NCBI GenBank assembly: GCA_002633005.1
Contig: NMRA01000274.1
Span: forward strand, 200,153-264,152
Direction: 5' to 3'
DNA from: Phoronis australis
Lineage: Eukaryota; Phoronida; Phoronidae
DNA length: 64,000 nucleotides
The position numbers and the translations under genes were made by a program. Position 1 is the first letter of the stretch. Each line of letters opens with the position of its first letter. This document shows positions 9,601 through 18,555 of this stretch, in pieces. The notes under the pieces were generated by a model. The model was not told where the DNA came from. It made no database searches and saw nothing but the letters and a program-made list of their open reading frames with translations.

Positions 9601-11704
9601 CACACTGTTTCCTCAGAAGTCATACTGTGCAATTTTTCTTACACCTGAACTTTGATGACCTTCAAATTGTGCAGTGCGTGTAGCAGCGCCAGTCCAAACA
9701 TGACATGTGATTATGTGTTACCACATGTAAAGTCTATAGAAACACTTACTTTACTAAATTAATAAAATTCACAAAACTTCAGAATAGTCGTTCTATAATA
9801 ACAGCTGTCAGATTGAATAAGTTTCAAACGGATTGGTAAAGAGAGCATGAAATCAAAAACATTTTATGAGTCAAAATGTCCAGTCTCAGCGTCAGTATAC
9901 TTATTTATAAGAGTACCGTAGCATAATAAACTAAAGGACAAAAGTACTGGCTCAGACATCATCAACAGAGTATTCAATGTATGTTACCTACTGTAACTAT
10001 GTTCATGACTACGACACTTAGTTCAATAAGTGAACATTGTGTCTATTTTTGGTGAGTTAGGCAGTACACTGAATGAAACATATGATGTAGAATTTAAAAG
10101 CGTGTCCTTCAAATTTGAACTGAGATATTTTTACCAAACATGCAAACATGCATGCAGGTAGACTTTAGGCCGAATGTGGCGCGATTATTGAACCATGACT
10201 TCGTTTCACCTTCTGGGGTGAATCCCCTCGTTTTCAGTTTTTAATGTGGCATGACCTAACTAGTGATGTACAGGACATTAAAATATCTAACTTTCCAATG
10301 GACAAATGTGAATCAACCTGCATAGTCCCTTCAACAAAGCCGCTGATTACGAACTAACAATCACAGGGGAGAGGAACTACACCTACCCTTTGTTTCCTTG
10401 ACGTATGGCTTGTTCTGTTCCCAATCTTTTTCTTCACGGGCTTTTTTCTCTAGGAAAGCCAACAACTTCTCGCGTTCATATGGGCCGGTGGGTGCCTTTG
10501 AGGTCTGGTCTTTCATACGATGAGATGGGGGTAGAGAAGAATTCTGTAAACGCAGACATCAGGTGTTGATAAGAATACAGACTAAATTTACAACAACTGG
10601 GTGAAAGATTCACAGAGACACCTAGTGGTGATTTTATTAAAGATACCGAACTAACTTCTAATAAAGAGTTCCATTACTCTATACTACTGCATTATAACAG
10701 CTGCGTTTCCATGTATTTTGAAATCCCGGAAAGATTTCAAGAAAAAATAAAGCTCATGTCCCCAACGATTGCTGTCGAATGCTAGAATATTGGTATTTTG
10801 TCGCTCCAATTGGTGGTCATTGACACTGCTATTCTTCTTCATAGAGTAAACAAACTGTGATAACTCACAAATGAAATTTCCCAATATTTGTCCAGGTAAT
10901 ACCTGGTAAACTGTGTCCCAACGCAAACATTTTTCTACTTAAAATTCTAAGGGGAAAAATAACGGGATTTCTTCAATTCAGAACTGACTGGCATTACTGT
11001 CTACACTGTAGTCAGGAACATGATTGTCCATTTAACTGAACCTAGTTTCCCATTAACAAATTCCAATCTTACAACAATGACAAAGGGTATAACATAGGAA
11101 TTTCCTGCAGGGGAACAATAAATTTGTATAATAGTTGCCCTCAAGATACCTGCATAATTGGAGCAGCAATAATTACTCCAGTCATGCCCCAGGATTGCTA
11201 ACACACAGGAATTAGAAGTGGCGCAAGTTACCCTACCTCGTTAAGGTGTAGTAAGTTGTCCCAAGTGAGGTAAGTTGCACTAGTTCAAACAGGGTTCACA
11301 CGGCCATCAAACCAAGCAACAACTCATTCCAGGAAAAACTCGTTCTAGGATAAGTCTGCGTGCGGTCGGCACTATAATGTCTAGGGCTGTAAGGACATGC
11401 TAAGACAACTACAGTAACTAAAACCCATAATGTCCGAAAGTAAGAAAACAAAAACAAGAAGAGCACGTAAAACCAATGGAATTTACATGCAAAAACCAAA
11501 CGTTTTGTCAACAAGAGACTTCGTTATTAGATTGCTATAATGTCAATTGTCAAGAGCAAAACACAGCTTACGTCCGGATCCACATCGTTATTAAGCTCTT
11601 CAAGCTCTTCAGGTGACAACTTGGCTAGCAATTCATCCAGGTCGATGTCTTCAAATGTCTTCAGCTGCTTCGCCCATGGCGCTTCTGTAGCAGTCATAAT
11701 GGCA
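507..11704 (-). CDS. TMOD: Tropomodulin-family actin pointed-end capping protein, 3' end outside window
   Basis: Seven coding exon positions on the minus strand join in one frame: 11697-11572 (ATG first), 10543-10387, 7924-7808, 5633-5544 (or its copy 5787-5701), 4017-3887, 1440-1333 and 650-507, giving about 291 residues. All have AG acceptors and GT donors, and the phases agree (0,1,1,1,0,0). The order of conserved blocks is that of tropomodulins: an acidic N-terminal tropomyosin-binding helix (LSPEELEELNNDVDPD), the KDQTSKAPTGPYERE block, a GKVWRPKE linker, a second tropomyosin-binding region (LGFxGIxNQVQYHNAF), then leucine-rich repeats (LTELNLNNIK, LKTLVLDSNFISG). Family knowledge: tropomodulins block actin exchange at pointed ends of tropomyosin-coated filaments. 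Family members are about 340-360 residues, so some 50-70 residues, including the last repeat, lie left of the window. Leiomodin is less likely because there is no proline-rich or WH2 extension in view. Confidence 0.9.
651..1332 (-). other. Tropomodulin intron 6
   Basis: AT-rich intron between exons 6 and 7. I see no repeat or hidden exon in it. Confidence 0.7.
1333..1440 (-). CDS. TMOD: Tropomodulin coding exon 6 (leucine-rich repeat)
   Basis: The exon encodes NISIERLCLIADTLKTNTN, then LTALHMANTAASDRVVK: 36 residues, phase 0 at both ends, acceptor TTGCAG and donor GTAAGG. It forms one helix-strand repeat of the C-terminal leucine-rich domain. Confidence 0.88.
1441..3886 (-). other. Tropomodulin intron 5, repeat-bearing
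   Basis: It holds a short TACCGTA...TTACGGTA-bounded fragment (1565-1630), a dispersed repeat similar to one at 53.44 kb (about 1625-1830), a 28-base triplicate (2512-2594) and a fragment resembling the tail of the tRNA-derived SINE (about 2362-2384). Open frames such as 3106-3384 (minus) have no recognisable family and look like chance. Confidence 0.6.
2512..2594 (+). repeat. 28-base tandem triplicate
   Basis: Units 2512-2539, 2540-2567 and 2568-2594 repeat a phrase around GAGCCCGTGGGCCAGTGCTC. The second and third are identical over their length; the first has two changes near its centre. It lies in a tropomodulin intron. Confidence 0.9.
3887..4017 (-). CDS. TMOD: Tropomodulin coding exon 5 (start of leucine-rich repeat domain)
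   Basis: The exon encodes AAKAQLIKSLPDEPPND, then TDVGEALDKLKDNDSKLTELNLNNIK. The PDEPPNDTDV stretch and the LxELNLNNI repeat match the entry to the leucine-rich repeat domain that forms the second actin-binding site. The acceptor is TTTTAG and the donor GTAATC; the exon enters in phase 1 and leaves in phase 0. Confidence 0.88.
4620..4995 (+). repeat. Degenerate repeat related to the 14.6 kb inverted-repeat element
   Basis: Four phrases of the type TTGGG-N-GGGCGTTAACCTGAACAC recur with decay near 4624, 4687, 4901 and 4958. The same wording (GGGCGGTTAACTGAACATGG) is in the element at 14553-14714, so this looks like an older, expanded relative. It sits in the intron between tropomodulin exons 4 and 5. 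Confidence 0.45.
5544..5633 (-). CDS. TMOD: Tropomodulin coding exon 4, copy B (tropomyosin-binding region 2)
   Basis: After acceptor TTATTTTCAG the exon reads ASLGFIGIVNQVQYHNAF, then LLDEHSRAGGFH, and ends before donor GTGAGT. It is 90 bases and enters and leaves in phase 1, so it joins exon 3 to exon 5 in frame. It corresponds to the LGMHxLxNQxQYY block of vertebrate tropomodulins. A homologous copy lies 67 bases upstream in the direction of transcription (5701-5787). This copy has the stronger donor and is the safer choice for the main transcript. Confidence 0.82.
5701..5787 (-). CDS. TMOD: Tropomodulin coding exon 4, copy A (tandem duplicate, possibly alternative)
   Basis: After a long pyrimidine tract and CAG the copy reads AILGFTGIMNQVQYHNAF, then MLDQPHRRFPR. 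It is clearly homologous to copy B but about a third of residues differ. Two overlapping donors are possible. GTGTAG after base 5703 gives 85 bases and would shift the frame. GTAGTT after base 5701 gives 87 bases, enters and leaves in phase 1, and would be a clean alternative to copy B. Including both copies would leave an intron of only 67 bases between them. It may be a mutually exclusive exon or a decaying duplicate. Confidence 0.6.
5788..7807 (-). other. Tropomodulin intron 3
   Basis: The intron contains a complete copy of the TTAA-ended element (6705-7244). The rest is AT-rich with no coding exon I can support. Confidence 0.65.
6705..7244 (+). mobile_element. TTAA-ended inverted-repeat element, most complete copy
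   Basis: The ends are perfect inverted repeats: TTAAGGTTATATAGGACT at 6705-6722 and its reverse complement at 7227-7244. Taking TTAA as target duplication gives a 532-base element with 14-base termini and no protein-coding capacity. Related copies lie at about 14938-15401 (-), 18046-18555 (-), 26532-26755 (+, internally deleted) and about 56420-56640 (+, partial). TTAA targets are typical of piggyBac-type transposases, but the termini do not start with the usual CCC/CCT, so the superfamily is unsettled. Confidence 0.75.
7808..7924 (-). CDS. TMOD: Tropomodulin coding exon 3 (acidic linker)
   Basis: The exon encodes GKVWRPKEPPKPTQ, a run of Glu, then STDWDDVLGEASEEDLVELA. The acceptor follows TTGCCAG and the donor is GTAACT; it enters and leaves in phase 1. 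It corresponds to the linker that leads into the second tropomyosin-binding region. Confidence 0.88.
7925..10386 (-). other. Tropomodulin intron 2
   Basis: The intron holds a tRNA-derived SINE (about 9482-9615). The rest is AT-rich single-copy-looking sequence without a supportable exon. Confidence 0.6.
9482..9615 (-). mobile_element. tRNA-derived SINE, copy 1
   Basis: Read on the minus strand, it starts GAGGAAACAGTGTGGCTCAG and carries an internal polymerase III A box (TGGCTCAGTGG, 9592-9602) and B box (GGTTCGAATCC, 9549-9559). A tRNA-unrelated tail follows. The copy at 38832-38972 shares both the tRNA-like head and the tail (GACAATyGAGyATTGCAC, AAGGTGTC), which marks a SINE and not a tRNA gene. 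Confidence 0.8.
10387..10543 (-). CDS. TMOD: Tropomodulin coding exon 2 (KAPTGP block, first actin-binding region)
   Basis: The exon encodes NSSLPPSHRMKDQTSK, then APTGPYEREKLLAFLEKKA and a charged stretch ending KPYVKETKG. The acceptor follows TTTACAG and the donor is GTAGGT; the intron after it is phase 1. The KDQT(S/T)KAPTGP motif is the most recognisable signature of the family and lies between the first tropomyosin-binding helix and the actin-binding segment. Confidence 0.9.
10544..11571 (-). other. Tropomodulin intron 1
   Basis: AT-rich intron of about 1 kb. Its open frames (10684-10926, 11001-11204, 11296-11514 on the minus strand) resemble no family and lack paired splice sites in a fitting phase. 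Confidence 0.6.
11572..11704 (-). CDS. TMOD: Tropomodulin first coding exon (start codon and tropomyosin-binding helix 1)
   Basis: The exon reads MTATEAPWAK then an acidic leucine-rich helix ending NNDVDPD, 42 residues, with donor GTAAGC just after the last Asp codon. I place the start codon at 11697. The frame is open upstream to another ATG at 11736, but the bases before 11704 are a polypyrimidine tract ending in CAG, an acceptor site. The upstream Met therefore probably lies in an intron, and a separate 5' non-coding exon should exist further right. The segment corresponds to the first tropomyosin-binding site of tropomodulins. Confidence 0.85.
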
Positions 11705-14552
11705 CTGGAGGAAGGAAAGAAGACAATAGAAGACAAGTCTTGATGAAGTAAAGCAAGTATGTGCAGATGGTGCCCTGAATGTAAATGTGTGTGTTTTGAA
11801 TTGCGGACTTTTTCAGCTCATAAAGTTCATCAATCTCATAATTGTTTCATAGCAATGATGTAATAATGATTTGCTTTAGTAAAAAATAAGCAATTTTCAG
11901 CAAAGTCGAGACTAGATAAAGTATTTCGCCCGACGATGGTGAAACTTGTCAAGGTCAAGTTAACATCCAAAAACTTCACTAATTAATAAAAATGAAAGCT
12001 AATTTGAGGTAAACATTCTCTCCGCAAAACTTGCTAATTTTCTCAGCTTGTGTGTCCTTTATTTTTCTCCCAATTTTCCTCTGATCAAAAACACGGTCAT
12101 ATTTCGTACCCTCACAAAAAATCAGAAACACTTAAGACGGTAACTTTTACTGTGCTGCAAAATGATATTCACTACATGCACACTATGAAGATGCTGCAAA
12201 AAATGATCGTAGTGTATTGTTGTTTAGAACACAATGGCTCGTTTAGCATCAATTTTCACGATGTAACGTGAAAGCTCGGCGTTCAACACATACAGAACCA
12301 CTGTAGTTTGGACACAACGCCTCGTTTTCAAGCATAACACCGAATTCGTACAAGTAGTGAATACAACACAATACATTAAAGCTCAACGTCAAAGCTCCAT
12401 CACATCTAAACACAGTTTAAGTCGAGTCTGCACTACTGCAATTGTACAATTTAACACCATCACCAACACCACGTATTTCAACACCCTGTTTACGCAACAT
12501 CACCCAAAAAACGATGACACCAAAATGTGAGGACTAATTGTGCATAGTCATCCTGACAAAATCAGATCCTGATAAAGCAGAACTTAACGTGAACGTTTTG
12601 GCGCAAAATATGATTTAAGCTCAAATGTGCAGCTTAAGAGGGAAAGTGCAATCTTTTATAACAACACCATAACAAAAGGTAAACATGTGTTAAGTCACTG
12701 GAATGCTCAGTTTCTTCTTGAGTGTTTGCCCATGTCATAAGGTCAGCTCTTCCATCACTGAAGTGCCAGGCTAACTATAACTCAGTTGAACTGAACCAAA
12801 ACCAGGCCATAGGAACAACACCCACTCATAAACATAGACTGTGCCTCCCCAGGCTCATTAACTAGATAAGCTCAGTTCATGGTCAGACCAAACAGCACAC
12901 AGACTGGCAAACACAGCTTGGCGACTAACAAGCACCATGACAAACTTACAACACCCGGCTGTCGGCTGTCGGCGAATAGACCATTTGAGTCAAGCACCAC
13001 ATTCCCAGAGTTGTGTTTAAAAGTGAGTGTGGCAGCCATGTTGTTCCAACAGCCCAAAAATATTCCATCCAATCTTTTCTTAGGAAATAGCATGTATCCA
13101 TTACCCTGCTGCTGAGTAGTTGGTGGACAAGTGGACAACGCAAGCAAAATCAAAATTCTATCAGTTCCTGTCTGTCGAGATTAACATTAGGCAACTTGAG
13201 ATTACATTTTTAGTAAGCAATGACCAACTTGGTCAAGGCGAAATGGACTTACATAACAAAATCAGTGCAAGAGCAATGAAAGATTACGACCTCAGAATTA
13301 CAGATCAATTCAACAAAAATCAGCGCCTGAGAAGAAACCCATCAGTTTTGTAGCACCCATCCTTAAAACTGAATTCAAGACAAAACAGCATGGCAAAAAT
13401 TCTCAATTAAAAGCCTGTTGATGTAAACTGTGGAACTGATAATAACCATCTGCCTTGTTTCTGCCCCAGTTTTTGCAGCTGTCTTATACTGGACAAGTGG
13501 ACGAAACTCAGTCCAAGAAACAACTGCACTGAACTTAATATCTAGAAGCCAAGCACTTCAGATGAATATTTTTGGGTTCACTTATCATTTATTTTAAGTA
13601 CTGAACATGAGAGCCACACGGGCAATACAAGGTCAATAAAATCGGTGAGAAAGAAAGACAACTTCTGACTGGTAACATTTTGTTTTAAACTTTCAATGGG
13701 TGTTGCAAGCGCAATGCTGTATCTCCGAGAAACAAAATATCTCAACAAATGAACAGTACCTAGTTCAAAACAACTGCAAACTATGTTGCAAAATAAGCCT
13801 GCAAACAGATGCATGAAAATGTGCATAATTTTTTAAACCAACCCAGTTGAACAGTTATGCCACTTATGCTACTAATGAAGGCAGTCCAGAGAGATATCTG
13901 CTTTCTTCATTATGCCTATCAAAACATTTCCAGCCAGGATCAGTTCATAGCCTTAAGCCCCAAGTCTGACCTGCTCAAATACAAACTAAGTGCAGTAACT
14001 CAAAAAAGTATGTAATTTCAAACTACGATAAAAACTGGTTTCAGATGATTGAATACACCATCTTTAGCATCCCTATGAGCTCCACTTTGGACATGGCAAA
14101 TTAATGGAGACTTGAATTACTATAGTATATACACAGCTCACCTTATTTCAGATCTTGGATCATTCTTCTGCAAAATTAACAATTCTCACTTTGTTCAAAC
14201 CCCATACATGCCCCGCAGTCGGATCCAGGATGTCACAAGCGGGGAAACCACAATTTTCTACGGAAAGCGGCAGTGTAAACCCCAAAAGCATTATGCTGGC
14301 AACCTTTTTTGATCAGGTCCTGGCCCTCAGGCCTCAGGGCCACATAAATCAGATTATTAGCCCCAAATTTTACTGGTACCTTGCGTGAACAACACAAATC
14401 GAGTAACATTACCTACAAGACAGTGATCAGGTATCACAAAACGCACTGTTGTAAGGACAAAAACGGATCAAGCCAGAAATAACTAAGGGAGTCTTAGCCA
14501 TCAGGCCATCATGAATGAATATACCAGTAATTCATAAGCCAAGAAGATATAG

Positions 14553-14714
14553 TACCGTAATCGTTCGGGTTAACGCCCTGGGCGGTTAAATTGGCGAACC
14601 CAAAAAATCGGGGAGGGCGGTTAACCGAGCAGTGGGCGGTTAAATCGGAAATCCACTTAAAGTCGGGGATGGGCGGTTAACTGAACATGGGCGTTAACCC
14701 GAACGATTACGGTA
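14553..14714. mobile_element. MITE-like element with 26-base perfect inverted repeats
   Basis: Bases 14553-14578 and 14689-14714 are perfect reverse complements, beginning TACCGTAATCGTTCGGG. If the outer TA is the target duplication, the element is 158 bases. Inside, GGGCGGTTAA occurs four times (14580, 14615, 14634, 14671). A TA target and small size suggest a non-autonomous Tc1/mariner-type element; the perfect ends suggest recent insertion. Confidence 0.8.
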
Positions 14715-14937
14715 TTTCCCATCTAGCTGCATTTGTCCACAGCATGACTCAACCATCAATCTAAAGCTGAGTAAACCAATACAGATCAATGGAGTATATT
14801 CCAGTTCACCAACACATACCCTATAACAGCAACCTTGCTTATTTGCCAGCATGTGGGCTGTTTCACAATATAATTTTCATGTCAATCCAAACTGTTCAAT
14901 TTAAAAGATAGCGAAACAGAAGAAAGAAAATATCTCT

Positions 14938-15401
14938 CAGTTATGTATGACCTTTTAGACAAGAGAGCATATTCAATCAAATATCTACAAAACTATAGAC
15001 GTTACCTAGTATCTATTATTAATTGGGTCACGCGGTCATGTCCTATAAGTAAAATTAAGTAAACAAAAAATGTACGCTGAAAACAAAACGACGGTATCGA
15101 TAACCTGGTCAAATTTGATTTGATATAAATGTTCAAGGTGAGATCTTGGTAACGCTGTTACACTTCTCTAAAATTTGTTTTATGCGACTTTATTTTTTTT
15201 TTTGGGGGGGAACCCCGAAAATCCTATTTCCTGACAGCCCCTCTTGGAAAAATGAACCACTTTGAAAACAAATCCTGACAGTGTTTTGGAGGACAGTGCA
15301 TAAAGCATAGTATCAAACAAATCCGATCAACCATTTCTGAGATATGACGTTCCAATGTTAGCCCAATTTGGACACTTTTCTAGGGTTCTAGATAACCTTA
15401 A
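14938..15401 (-). mobile_element. TTAA-ended element, copy 2 (reverse)
   Basis: Its reverse complement follows the copy at 6705-7244: the start reads TTAAGGTTATCTAGAACCC, and the phrase ATGGTTGATCGGATTTGT is shared exactly. The far end is more decayed. A G-rich run near 15206 interrupts the homology. Confidence 0.65.
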
Positions 15402-15536
15402 AGAAGCTCAGATAACATTTCATTTCCACAAAAGCTATCTGTATTCGACACTGCCTGATTCTCCGTCCTAAGCTTTCATACAACTTAGCAACATTATAGT
15501 AAACAGCTTCCTCAGGAAGGTACATCATCATTCATT

Positions 15537-15681
15537 CCTCCCAAAAATTAAAAGAGTTTTACCAAGCAGTCTGTTTACAGTGCCGTCACCTAGTAGTCAC
15601 TGATGAAGCTGGCAGATCAACATGGCATATGCGAGGTAAAACTCTTCATATGCGAGGTAATACTCTTCAATTTTTGGGAGG
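15537..15681. mobile_element. Inverted-repeat element with 21-base internal duplication
   Basis: The arm at 15537-15563 (CCTCCCAAAAATTAAAAGAG...) is the near reverse complement of 15656-15681 (about 26 bases, three differences). A 21-base unit, ATATGCGAGGTAAAACTCTTC, is doubled at 15627-15647 and 15648-15668. There is no coding capacity. It is probably a short MITE or foldback element. Confidence 0.55.
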
Positions 15682-18045
15682 AAAAATGAAAAATATTTAA
15701 TATAGCAGCATTACATTAATTGATAAATTCTACATAATAGCAATGCATATGGTTTGCCAACCTAAGTCAGTTGGCTTTGTCATCCCAACTGAATTATGAG
15801 TACCAGAGGAGAGTTGATGCAAACTGTGAAATTCATAACCATTCAGATCATCTTCTGTAGTTATCAGACACAGAATTTATGGCAGCTTTGGTCATTGAAG
15901 TAATCGCAAAAGGAACGTTATGCAGATTTTTTCAATTCAAAGTTACATACTATATGTATGAAATGAAGTGCTTACAGTGACAGTAAAATGGTGAATACAG
16001 TGTAGCACCGATGCTAAATCCACCTATTTGCAGGGCCGAAACTGACTGTAACGAACGACAGTCTCCAAAACATCGATGTGTTGATATTGATACGAAAGAG
16101 CTTTATGACAACTTGAGAACCAAAATTTAACTGCAGGCAGGCTACAATCCATTTTATGGTACAGCAAATAATAATGGCCAACTTTTTGAGTAGTATGGCC
16201 ACATGTGAGACTTCCCTCAGCATTGTATGGTAATTTAAGGAAGGCTTAGTGACTAAAAGTCATGTTCCATAACATTTATACACAGCGGATGTTTTTTCTA
16301 TCACTTACCCAGTAGCAACGACGCCAGAGTCACTTTTGCTGGTGCTTTGCTGGTGCTTTGAATTATCCCGAAACCGATTGTTTTCGGAGTCACTTTTAAA
16401 GCCAGATGGCTAACTTAAAGGAGGGACAAGGACACCTATTGTCGTTGTGTTAATCAATTTATCACGAAAGACGAATTTAGTTTCGCAAGTGAAACAACTA
16501 ACAACTGGCAAAATAACCTCTTCGCAGACAGCAAAACTGTCTGGCTAAAATCCCATTTGTTTGCAAAGAAACTACAAGCGTTTTCTCACTCCTGAGAATC
16601 AAGTAAATGGCAGTGTCTGGGTGCCATAAAACACCCAGAAGAAACATCATGTTGCCAAGGTCTCAAGAATTTAGGGAATCTAAATATAGAGCCATAAATT
16701 GCACTTTCCGCTATTACAAGACTCCCTCAGATAACAAAGATGACATTCATTGTAGTTTATCTTTCTGGTCACAACATTTAATCCCTCCCACCTAAAAGCT
16801 GGTCTTCTTTCAGTTCACTCCTCAGTTTTAATAACATTCAACAAAAATACGCTAATTAGGCCTATCAAATCTCTGGTGGCTTTTTGACTCATAAACCCTC
16901 TAAATGTTCCTCTCAGCATGGGAAATAAAGTGTTGCCATGGTAAGTAAACATTTTTGAGACAGATTTTGTAGGGAAGAGTGCACAAATTTTGATTTTGAT
17001 TTTTCGACAGGTGAACAAGAAGATGAAATGTAGTAACAACATGAATAGAGTCTCGAAAGTTAATACAACACATGTGCTGGAATACGAAACTCCTCAACAC
17101 AAAATAACGGGAATAGAAACTACAAGGGACATTTTACCAGCTCAAGGGCCTTCCTTTTCTTTTAGACATTCAGTGCGACAGTCCACTTGTAATAACCCAA
17201 TGCACAAGCAGTTACCACCAGTTACCATATCACCTGACACATATATTATAAATTATAATGAGTCATCCTAGTGCACATAAGTCATGTCAAGTTGGTATTG
17301 ATAAAGACCAGGTACTTGAGACTATTCATTGATTTTTTTACTATAAAATGACAGTGAGAGGGTTCTACAATAGACTTACAAAACACTCACTCAAGTGTAA
17401 CAGGACAGCTAACCCGCCATCTTTGGTTCAAATGCCTTACTAATTTTGAAAAATCATTAGTTACAATAATGCTTGTTAATTAAACTAGTTTCATTTATGC
17501 TGTCTGCTTTCTGATAAGAATGAATCTTCCCTATACATTTTGAAGCCATGGTGATAGGATAAGTTCAGACCATTGAAAAAGGAACTTGCATGCCAATCCC
17601 TTATCTCTGTGATTGCTTGGCCAAATTAATTAGAAACACAGCATATAACACCGATGTGTAGCCACGATGTGACTATTAAGTAGGTTGAAAATTGCCAAAT
17701 GTTTTTAAGAACGAGTTTTGTGTCGAAAATGATCCGCCGTAAATCATTCACCGTATCTAGTAAGTATCATGACGTGGCGTTGGGAAATATTACTGCATCA
17801 AGTAGGCTATGTGAGCCCCCAAGGAACATCATTAGTTCAAAGGTCACCTCATAGCAGAATTTTTGTTTTCACATTTACAAGTTGTCAATGAATACAACTG
17901 CACTTTGTTTAGCATAGATGATGTTCCAGTAGCATTGTTGTTTAGTTCCTGCTAAACATTAACATAGTTAGGAGCATGCAAATACATCTTTAACACCCTT
18001 TAGCATAACTAGTTAGATGGCTAACTTGTAACAAACTCTCATAAC

Positions 18046-18555
18046 AGCCTGTAGGACCTTTTCAACCCTACTCCTGTATTAAGCCAAATATCTACAAGAC
18101 AATACATTTTTTACTCGGTAAAAGTATATAAATAGTTTACTGCAGAATCTACTTTTGACATTTTTAACATTCTGTCGTAAACACAGTCTCGTAGTTGGGT
18201 CTTTTTGATAAATTTTACCAAAAACGAAAGGTACATCGACAGCAAAGTACAGTATCGACAACATGGCTAAATTTCATTTGATTTTAACATTCGAGATGAA
18301 ATACCGTAACAGCTTTTGAAACGATTATTTTGTTTTTATTTCCTGCAACTTTTGATTTTTTCCATAACATCATAAAAGTCCTATTTTTGTAGCCCCCCTT
18401 GCAAAAGTAGTTCTTTTTAAAGACAATTCCCAACATTAACAGCACATTGGGAGAATAGAGCACATTAAAGCATTGTGTCTAAAAATTTTATATGATCTGA
18501 TCAGCCAACTCTGAGATATGATGTGAAGGGAGCCAAATTCGTAAATAACCTTACG
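18046..18555 (-). mobile_element. TTAA-ended element, copy 3 (reverse)
   Basis: The reverse complement aligns with the copies at 6705-7244 and 14938-15401. It shares the CATATCTCAGA...TGATC block, then GGGGGGCTACAAAAATAGGAC, and the far-end TAGATATTTGGCTTAAT block. The termini are decayed (TAAGGTTATTTAC). Confidence 0.6.

Noticed and set aside
12872..13153. Minus-strand frame with MAATLTFKHNSGN and a GTAAGT donor, as a possible alternative first tropomodulin exon
   Set aside because: Joined to the acceptor at 11704 it is out of frame and soon hits a stop. It could at most be non-coding, and nothing else supports it.
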